Of a DNA stretch of 64,000 nucleotides, positions 57,501-64,000 are shown piece by piece. Below the pieces are notes generated by a model, which did not search any database, was not told where the DNA came from, and saw nothing but the letters and a program-made list of their open reading frames with translations. Every line of letters begins with the position of its first letter. Position 1 is the first letter of the stretch. This DNA is from Lingula anatina (taxonomy: Eukaryota; Brachiopoda; Lingulata; Lingulida; Lingulidae), in contig NW_019774003.1 of NCBI RefSeq assembly GCF_001039355.2, positions 159,714 through 223,713 of the forward strand, read 5' to 3'. A program made the translations under genes and the position numbers.

Positions 57501-59974
57501 CTGGATGAGCAGAGTTCAGAATTCTGCTGTGGATGTAAAGAAGGTAAGGAGATTTGTACTTAATTATACAATGTGTATTAGATCTTTATATAGCAAAAAT
57601 ATAAATAAAAAATTAAAAAGGAGGGAGGATTAAGAGAGAAAATTTTCCTAGATATTAATTTTTCAACCTTTATGGATAGTTGTGCCATGCTGATTGTTGA
57701 TTAAGTGATGAATAGGAGATTAATTTTTTAAAAATTGAAAATAGGTCTTTTCTCTGCATACTGCTCATTGTGCACCTAAATATTCATACTAAAAAAAAAC
57801 ATTTCTTTCTGTTGTATTTTGAACTAAAGAATTTAGAACAGCTTTGGAAGTAAGAAAATTTTTAAAGTTTCAAGTTCTTTGTAAAACGGTCCTTGATTAT
57901 AAGAAGCAAATATGACTTTGCTTCTGCAGGGTTTGTTATAAATGGAGCTCTTGGATCCAAGTGACATATATTATATCTAGACAGTTATTTCTTTGCCATA
58001 TAAATGGCATGTTGACAAGTACACAATAGAAAGCATCTTTTTGTCTTAAACCAAAATAAATCTAATATCTTAGTGAAAACTTCCAAATGACAGTCAAAAT
58101 GAGTGTTTAATAACCAAATAAGTAAAGAGTCTTGACACCTATAGATGTAAAGCAAGAAAATATTCAGTGCTGACACCTATATTTAACATTGGAGTATGCA
58201 GTCCTGACACCTATGTTTATGTTTCCAGAGAAGTTACAGGACGGCTACCAGGGAAGATCATCAGAGGGAACACAATATCTATTCTGAGGCTTTGAACAGG
58301 GAGAAACGAGAGGAAGAAAACAGGCAGAAGAGAGCGACTGTCCCTGTAACCACTCCGCAAAATAACACCTGCAGTCTGCTTTTACAGTCAGACCCTGCAC
58401 TGTGGGATCACATGATACAAATGCATAATGTATGTTACATAGTTGAGGTCCAACTTGCTGCATCTTGAATATTTTGCTCTACTCTGCTCTGCTTTGCTCT
58501 ATTGTACGTACTCTACTGTGCTTTATCTACTATGCTCTGCTATATGTACTCCCTACTCTGCTGTATTTACCCTGTTCTATTTTGTTCCACTCCAGTCCTT
58601 GTTTATTAATGTTTGTATATTATGCATTATTTATATGATTGTTTTTTAGTGTTAATTTTATTTCCTATTTGTTTGTTTATATATATTTCAGAGAATTTTT
58701 ATAGAAGGTTTCTAAGGGAAGATTTTACTTTTCTTTTACCTTTAATATGTTTTAAGACTTTAATAGAATGAGTTCTAAGTAGTGATGTCAAGTGAGTTAG
58801 TGGTTTAATCAAATTTCAAGAATTCTCTTTATGTTTTCATTTTTATTCAACTCACAGGATGAGATGCGTACAGAAGAAGCCATTATAGCCATGTTTCATA
58901 CCCATGTCACGGCCATCAAGGACATATATCAGAAGACAATATTTGAGACATATGATGGATCCAAGAAACTGACTGGTTATAGTTTCCGTGTTCAAAGAGT
59001 GAGGGTAAGTATTAGATATACCATGAGTCAGCAAGGTGTATTTTAAAATACACATATTACATAGGCCTTGTTGACAAATGTTGTAAATGACTAATGTCAC
59101 TGTATGAGGAGAGAAGAAGACTCAGACATGGTGTAGCTTGCATTCATTACTTGTTTGTTTATGTGAGAAACTCAACATATGGAGCTTTTTTCTCAGCATC
59201 AAAAATGGTATGTTTATTGTGCATGTATGCATGTTACTATGTGGCAGTTTAAACAGATATGAGAAGCACAGGCCTGTTGGCTTTTCTCATTCTAGGTGGC
59301 ATGTGAAGTAATTCTCAAGTCAAGTTGTCAGAGTGAACAAGGCTGCAGTCGCAGTAGAAGATTTACAGTTACTATTTAACTTTAAACATAGTTTAATAAG
59401 TTCTTTTCTACCAGAAGAATGATCTCAAACTATTTATACCATTAAATGTTACTTTCAGGTTTTCAAGCGTAGTGACTGTTCACAAGCAAACGTGAAAGAC
59501 TTCTGCATCGCACATATAGATGTCAGCAACTTCCTTAACCTAAACTCTAAAATGGACCACGACAAGTACTGCCTGGCGTACATGTTCACGTATCGTGATT
59601 TCACTGGAGGCACCCTGGGACTGGCGTGGGTGGGCTCCTCAGGAAGTAAGTGGTGCAAAGATTTTGTAATACGTAGCCAATAGTTTATCATACAGCTTAA
59701 TTAATTACTTAATTTATTTATTTGTTGATTGATTGATTGATTGATCGATCGATTTGAGATGAAAAGCTCCTTTGTCACATACTTAGAAAAAAGTAAACTC
59801 ACATGAAGTATTTCAACATGTCATTGGCCATCTTCAAAAGGGTATTTGATTTTTACTATCTACCAAACCGATGAAACTTTTTAAACATGAATTTTTAATC
59901 ATATATTAAATCACATATTAAATATTTAACTATTGTTTTGGTAATTATTCATAGATGGAAGTATGCATGCATGT

Positions 59975-60016
<42 letters not shown>

Positions 60017-62145
60017 TATCAATTGTGTCTTCTTCTTAAGGGGCATCTGGTGGCATATGTGAAAGATGGAAGGAGTACAGTGAGCAGGATAGCTCAGGCA
60101 GTAAGGTCACCAAAGTGTACAAGAGTCTGAACACAGGCATTGTGACCTTCATTAACTATGGGCAGACTGTTCCATCCAGGGTTTCCTCACTGACGCTGGC
60201 CCACGAAATCGGTCATAACTTTGGGTCACCGGTGAGTCCATAGTGTGTTAGGGCACATTCCCAATGAATCTGTTCTACATAGAACATTCCATCTCTGCAG
60301 GGACTCTCGTTGTATGCAATCAGATTAACAGATTAACACGCCTCCTCCTGATGTTGAGTAGAATACAGAAAAGTTTGTGATTTTAAGAGTGCATTAGAAA
60401 CAAGGGGATGCATGTTAATCTGTGTATGTGAGTCTCTGCAGAGTTGGGAATAGGCCCTTAGAAAAGAGAAAGTGCATAGGATATATATATATATATATAT
60501 ATATNAGAAGAAGCCATTATAGCCATGTTTCATACCCATGTCACGGCCATCAAGGACATATATCAGAAGACAATATTTGAGACATATGATGGATCCAAGA
60601 AACTGACTGGTTATAGTTTCCGTGTTCAAAGAGTGAGGGTAAGTATTAGATATACCATGAATCAGCAAGGTGTATTTTAAAATACACATATTACATAGGC
60701 CTTGTTGACAAATGTTGTAAATGACTAATATCACTGTATGAGGAGAGAAGAAGACTCAGACATGGTGTAGCTTGCATTCATTACTTGTTTGTTTATGTGA
60801 GAAACTCAACATATGGAGCTTTTTTCTCAGCATCAAAAATGGTATGTTTATTGTTCATGTATGCATGTTACTATGTGGCAGTTTAAACAGATATGAGAAG
60901 CACAGGAGAACAGGCCTGTTGGCTTTTCTCATTCTAGGTGGCATGTGAAGTAATTCTCAAGTCAAGTTGTCAGAGTGAACAAGGCTGCAGTCGCAGTAGA
61001 AGATTTACAGTTACTATTTAACTTTAAACATAGTTTAATAAGTTCTTTTCTTTTTCAAAAAATCCCCAACTTTATGGTTAATTACCACCTACCAGAAGAA
61101 TGATCTCAAACTATTTATACCATTAAATGTTACTTTCAGGTTTTCAAGCGTAGTGACTGTTCAGAAGCAAACGTGAAAGACTTCTGCATCGCACATATAG
61201 ATGTCAGCAACTTCCTGAACCTAAACTCTAAAATGAACCACAACAAGTACTGCCTGGCGTACATGTTCACGTATCGTGATTTCACTGGAGGCACCCTGGG
61301 ACTGGCGTGGGTGGGCTCCTCAGGAAGTAAGTGGTGCAAAGATTTTGTAATACGTAGCCAATAGTTTATCATACAGCTTAATTAATTACTGAATTTATTT
61401 ATATGTTGATTGATTGATTGATTAATCGATCGATTTGAGATGAAAAGTTCTTTTGTCACAAACTTAGAAAAAGAAAACTCTTGTGAAGTATTTCAACATG
61501 TCATTGGCCATCTTCAAAAGGGTATTTGATTTTTACTATCTACCAAACTGATGAAACTTTTTAAACATGAATTTTAAATCATACATTAAATCACATAAAT
61601 ATTTAACTATTGTTTGTGTAATTATTCATATATGGAAGTAATGCATGCATGTGCACGCACGCACGCACGCACGCACGCACATACTAAAAATGTGACTTCT
61701 TCTTAAGGGGCATCTGGTGGCATATGTGAAAGATGGAAGGAGTACAGTGAGCAGGATAGCTCAGGCAGTAAGGTCACCAAAGTGTACAAGAGTCTGAACA
61801 CAGGCATTGTGACCTTCATTAACTATGGGCAGACTGTTCCATCCAGGGTTTCCTCACTGACGCTGGCCCACGAAATCGGTCATAACTTTGGGTCACCAGT
61901 GAGTCCATAGTGTGTTAGGGCACATTCCCAATGAATCTGTTCTACATAGAACATTCCATCTCTGCAGGGACTCTCGTTGTATGCAATCAGATTAACAGAT
62001 TAACACGCCTCCTCCTGATGTTGAGTAGAATACAGAAAAGTTTGTGATTTTAAGAGTGCATTAGAAACAAGGGGATGCATGTTAATCTGTGTATGTGAGT
62101 CTCTGCAGAGTTGGGAATAGGCCCTTAGAAAAGAGAAAGTGCATA

Positions 62146-62183
<38 letters not shown>

Positions 62184-63971
62184 TATGTATGGATCTTTTC
62201 TTATGTGGCCAAAGGAGATATTTAAAATACTGCATTAATTTAGTGTAAAATATTTACTCAGATGTGGAATGTAATCTACAAAATAAAACTGTAATGCTTA
62301 AGACAAAGAGATTTTTTTTTTCGAATTAGAGAAAATGACCACAGAATCCTATTTGCACTTGCTTTATGTTGATAAATGAAAAAGTAATAAATAAGAATTG
62401 AATAAAGAAAAATTAACAAAATAAGTGAGCAAAGAAAAAATATACAAATATATACAAAATTAAATAAGTTAATAAATAGACAAATAGATAAGTACTGAAA
62501 ATTTAAATATAAATATTTCAGCATGACCAGGGAAGTGAGTGTACACCCTACACGTCAATGGGTGACAGGAACGGGAACTATATCATGTTTGCAAGTGCTA
62601 CCTCTGGCGACAAATCCAACAACAAGTTGTTCTCCCCTTGCAGTAAAGACAACATTACTCTGGTTCTTGATGCTCTGAACAGGGGAACTAAAGCGAACTG
62701 TCTTATTGGTAAGATTAACTACGTCCATTCAGTGAGTGCTATAAGACCTTTACATAGCAAAATATTGATTTTCCTTCTTATTTGAACACCTTTTCACCAA
62801 AGTATACCCTAACCCAAACTGAAGAGAAAATTCCAACCCACAAACCAGTTCTTCAATTCTAAATTTCTGATTTTTACCAGCTACAAATAGAATCATGGAA
62901 ATGGGTGAATTTCATTCATAATAGTGTACCAGTGGTTCATATATCTAGAAATATCACCCTTATTAAAATCTTTATAATTTATCAATTTGCTTTTAATAGA
63001 TTTTCATATCAAATCTAGAATGTTTGGCTGTAGTGACAAGTGCTTGTTAGTCACATTTGTAAGAGAAAATGGATCTTTGATTGAGTCATTTTTTTGTTGG
63101 GTGAACATTAATAAAAAGTTGGCATATTTGATTTAATATTTATTAATAAAAACCTATTTTGATTTTTCTCTACAGTCAAATACATAATGTGTTGCATGAA
63201 GCATAAATTTTATATCTTCAAAAATACTAAATGATATTATCCTCTGTGCCACAGGCAGTGAAGCTGCTTTCTGTGGAAACAACATAGTAGAAGAAGGAGA
63301 GGAATGTGACTGTGGATTTGCCAACAGCAATGGGGAATGTACAGACAAGTGCTGCAACCCAGCAGTAGAAAGTGGCAGTAGCAGTAATGCATGTAAAAGA
63401 AAGCCTGGCAAAGTGTGTAGGTAAGGGGAAATATGGATTGTTACAGTGCCAGATGTCACATTTTGCTGAAGGGAAAAACGAGCATGAAAATATTTTAGCC
63501 TTGCTTTGCTCAGTGAATATAAAATTGTAGAAGAGGACAATTTTATGTAATTTTTAGGGCAGGGGATTGGTTCTTTAGAAGATGAAAGGACATATTCCTT
63601 TTGTGCCACCTGGATCTGCCATTAAAATGGCATTTTCTTGAACTGCCTGTAATTATTCAGCAACTGAAAAGCTAATCGTAATAGAAATGCTTATTTACCA
63701 TTTTTAGGCATTGTAAGCAGTAATGGACACATAAACTAAAATTGGTAAAACTGTGATTGCCTATATATTATCTTGAATGTAAAATCAACGTCAGGGAGTG
63801 GAATCATTACGGTTGAATTGTAGGGCAACTGCTTAATTTTTCATTCATAAATTTTTCTTTTAGCCCATCGCAAGGGCCATGTTGTGATGCAGACACCTGT
63901 GACTATGTTCCAGAGTCAAGGAATCTTGTATGCAGAGCTGCTGCAGATTGCAATGAACAACAGATTTGTAA
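41387..63971 (+). CDS. ADAM10: ADAM10-like metalloprotease, copy B (exons 1-12, runs off the window)
   Basis: Exons: 41387-41456, 50003-50144, 53591-53712, 56618-56804, 57441-57543, 58229-58429, 58858-59004, 59459-59645, 60041-60231, 62522-62708, 63255-63420, 63864-63971, with duplicated exons 7'-9' between exons 9 and 10 (60506-60638, 61140-61326, 61708-61898). Encodes signal peptide, prodomain with RAKR and RQKR convertase sites and the AQCGSSN cysteine, reprolysin catalytic domain ([11 protein letters not shown]), and disintegrin domain. Same exon phases as copy A. Membrane shedding protease of the Notch pathway in known animals. Intron 1 is 8.5 kb with a large gap. This copy looks like the conventional ADAM10. 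Confidence 0.93.
43334..43396. repeat. TA microsatellite
   Basis: About 31 TA units in copy B intron 1, directly before a MITE-like element. Confidence 0.95.
43410..43577. repeat. MITE-like element with GGGGYAGC ends
   Basis: GGGGCAGCGCTAACACTCGC at the left and, inverted, GGGGTAGCACCAGCAATTTT at the right; TTAGCCAAAT occurs on both arms. Confidence 0.55.
46587..46900. repeat. Two-copy tandem repeat, about 200 bp period
   Basis: CTTATTTGGTCGGTGACCCC, AATTTTTTTTGCAAA and TTAAAAAAATTC recur about 200 bp apart. A single N precedes the first unit (46586), so more units may be collapsed. Confidence 0.75.
47588..48507. other. Assembly gap (920 N)
   Basis: Flanked by TA runs (47540-47587 and 48508-48557), so probably an unresolved microsatellite. 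Long frames drawn through it are artefacts. Confidence 0.99.
50003..50144 (+). CDS. ADAM10: ADAM10 copy B exon 2 (prodomain, RAKR site)
   Basis: [20 protein letters not shown] then HLHLRAK-type segment [20 protein letters not shown]. Contains the conserved RAKR site, like human HQRAKRAVS. Confidence 0.95.
50287..50832. repeat. Harbinger-like MITE, 546 bp, long terminal inverted repeats
   Basis: Terminal inverted repeats of about 153 and 164 bp (50287-50439 and 50669-50832) beginning GAGCGCATTCTCAACG. TTA flanks each side (50284-50286 and 50833-50835). The matching intron of copy A (around 37782) shows the uninterrupted CCTTAGC, so this is an insertion into copy B with a TTA duplication. Confidence 0.9.
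50833..53590 (+). other. Rest of ADAM10 copy B intron 2
   Basis: AT-rich repeats near 51600-51655 and a GAGA run near 52939-52965. Right part matches copy A intron 2 (around 37240-37770). Nothing gene-like. Confidence 0.6.
53591..53712 (+). CDS. ADAM10: ADAM10 copy B exon 3
   Basis: Same protein as copy A exon 3. Acceptor TTTTGCAG, donor GTAAGT. Confidence 0.95.
53901..54115. repeat. GCGCATTC-type MITE in copy B intron 3
   Basis: Inverted counterpart of 36514-36732 in copy A; inherited through the gene duplication. Confidence 0.75.
54116..56617 (+). other. Rest of ADAM10 copy B intron 3
   Basis: Matches copy A intron 3 up to about 55040. Bases about 55060-56560 have no counterpart in copy A and hold no recognisable gene or repeat. 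Confidence 0.5.
56618..56804 (+). CDS. ADAM10: ADAM10 copy B exon 4
   Basis: [20 protein letters not shown] to [12 protein letters not shown]. Acceptor CCCCTTCCAG, donor GTGAGA. Confidence 0.96.
57441..57543 (+). CDS. ADAM10: ADAM10 copy B exon 5 (cysteine switch)
   Basis: [20 protein letters not shown] and [14 protein letters not shown], donor GTAAGG. Confidence 0.95.
58229..58429 (+). CDS. ADAM10: ADAM10 copy B exon 6 (RQKR furin-type site)
   Basis: Contains [20 protein letters not shown] and [18 protein letters not shown], like human RKKRTTSAEKNTCQL. The mature enzyme should begin after RQKR. Confidence 0.95.
58858..59004 (+). CDS. ADAM10: ADAM10 copy B exon 7
   Basis: [20 protein letters not shown] to [10 protein letters not shown]. 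Full length with both splice sites. Confidence 0.95.
59459..59645 (+). CDS. ADAM10: ADAM10 copy B exon 8
   Basis: [20 protein letters not shown] to [12 protein letters not shown]. Confidence 0.95.
60041..60231 (+). CDS. ADAM10: ADAM10 copy B exon 9 (zinc-binding motif)
   Basis: [20 protein letters not shown] to [13 protein letters not shown]. Zinc ligands and catalytic Glu intact. Confidence 0.96.
60251..60457. repeat. Harbinger-like MITE, 207 bp, TTA target duplication
   Basis: GGGCACATTCCCAAT at the left and, inverted, GGGCCTATTCCCAAC at the right, with TTA on both sides. The copy in the second tandem unit is at 61918-62124. Confidence 0.75.
60506..60638 (+). CDS. ADAM10: Truncated duplicate of copy B exon 7
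   Basis: Begins directly after the N at 60505, lacking the acceptor and the first bases of exon 7; otherwise identical to 58872-59004. Points to a contig join. Confidence 0.85.
61140..61326 (+). CDS. ADAM10: Duplicate of copy B exon 8
   Basis: Differs from 59459-59645 at three residues (CSEAN, MNHNK). Splice sites intact. Confidence 0.85.
61708..61898 (+). CDS. ADAM10: Duplicate of copy B exon 9
   Basis: Protein identical to 60041-60231; the last codon is CCA rather than CCG. This is the copy contiguous with exon 10. Confidence 0.88.
61918..62124. repeat. Harbinger-like MITE, duplicate copy
   Basis: Same element as 60251-60457, in tandem unit 2. Confidence 0.75.
62522..62708 (+). CDS. ADAM10: ADAM10 copy B exon 10 (third zinc His, Met-turn)
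   Basis: [20 protein letters not shown] then [20 protein letters not shown] and NCLIG. Confidence 0.96.
63255..63420 (+). CDS. ADAM10: ADAM10 copy B exon 11 (disintegrin)
   Basis: [20 protein letters not shown] then CKRKPGKVC. Confidence 0.96.
63864..63971 (+). CDS. ADAM10: ADAM10 copy B exon 12, U12-type donor
   Basis: [20 protein letters not shown] to NEQQIC plus AA. The intron begins at 63972 with ATATCCTTGG, as in copy A. The rest of the gene lies beyond the window. Confidence 0.9.
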
Positions 63972-64000
63972 ATATCCTTGGTCTACAGGAGCATTTCACT

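Larger units (their letters stand above)
58872..60504. repeat. Tandem unit 1 (1.6 kb) in copy B
   Basis: Exons 7-9 with introns and a MITE, ending in a TA run. Repeated at 60506-62181 with few differences; the units meet at N60505. Confidence 0.85.
60506..62181. repeat. Tandem unit 2 (1.7 kb) in copy B
   Basis: Second copy, ending in a similar TA run. CA repeat of unit 1 (about 59978-60014) is a GCAC repeat here (about 61655-61680), as expected for diverged alleles. Confidence 0.85.

Noticed and set aside
60041-61898. ADAM10 copy B with two catalytic motifs in one protein
   Set aside because: Exon 7' is cut by an N and has no acceptor; haplotype duplication in the assembly is simpler.
1-64000. 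CRISPR arrays, bacterial operons, phage or integrative elements
   Set aside because: Spliced genes and animal-type repeats throughout; no regularly spaced direct repeats or prokaryotic gene clusters.

Overview
The window reads as nuclear genomic DNA of an invertebrate animal from a draft assembly. The genes are split by many GT-AG introns of a few hundred to a few thousand bases, intergenic DNA is AT-rich, TA/CA microsatellites and short inverted-repeat elements (MITEs) are abundant, and there are two long N gaps plus single-N contig joins. Protein similarity is metazoan (KIF23/MKLP1, ADAM10, a rhodopsin-class GPCR). I cannot name the species; a marine deuterostome or lophotrochozoan would fit.

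Layout. (1) About 0-11.1 kb, minus strand: 5' half of a KIF23/MKLP1 kinesin gene, 13 coding exons giving a contiguous ~474-residue start plus motor domain, with a proximal CCAAT/E2F-like/CHR-like cluster. It has a partial tandem duplication of one exon that offers an in-frame alternative acceptor. Two exon-like segments with stop codons lie on the plus strand inside this gene's span. (2) 11.1-13.4 kb: MITEs, an assembly gap and a CCTAT minisatellite. (3) 13.4-15.8 kb, plus strand: a two-exon class A GPCR, with a near-perfect 40-bp-arm hairpin in its probable 3' UTR. (4) 16.3-20 kb: repeat-derived DNA, including an SGNH-hydrolase-like remnant and a hammerhead-ribozyme motif. (5) About 22-39.2 kb, minus strand: ADAM10-like gene copy A, 16 exons in register and 741 codons before a stop that falls ahead of the expected transmembrane exon. 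(6) 39.2-41.4 kb: head-to-head spacer with a gypsy integrase fragment, two tandem MITEs and an NRF1-type site. (7) 41.4-64 kb, plus strand: ADAM10-like gene copy B, exons 1-12, running off the window.

The main biology is the inverted (head-to-head) ADAM10 pair. Copy B keeps ordinary ADAM10 features. Copy A keeps the zinc-binding site but has Arg-to-Trp changes at both prodomain positions where proprotein convertases are expected to cut, and appears to end without membrane anchor or tail. Both copies support a minor-spliceosome (U12, AT-AC) intron between exons 12 and 13.

Caution: each ADAM10 locus also contains an internal, nearly identical tandem duplication that abuts a single N (23566 and 60505). 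These are best explained as two alleles joined by the assembler, so duplicated exons 14-16 (copy A) and 7-9 (copy B) should not be read as real extra exons without checking.
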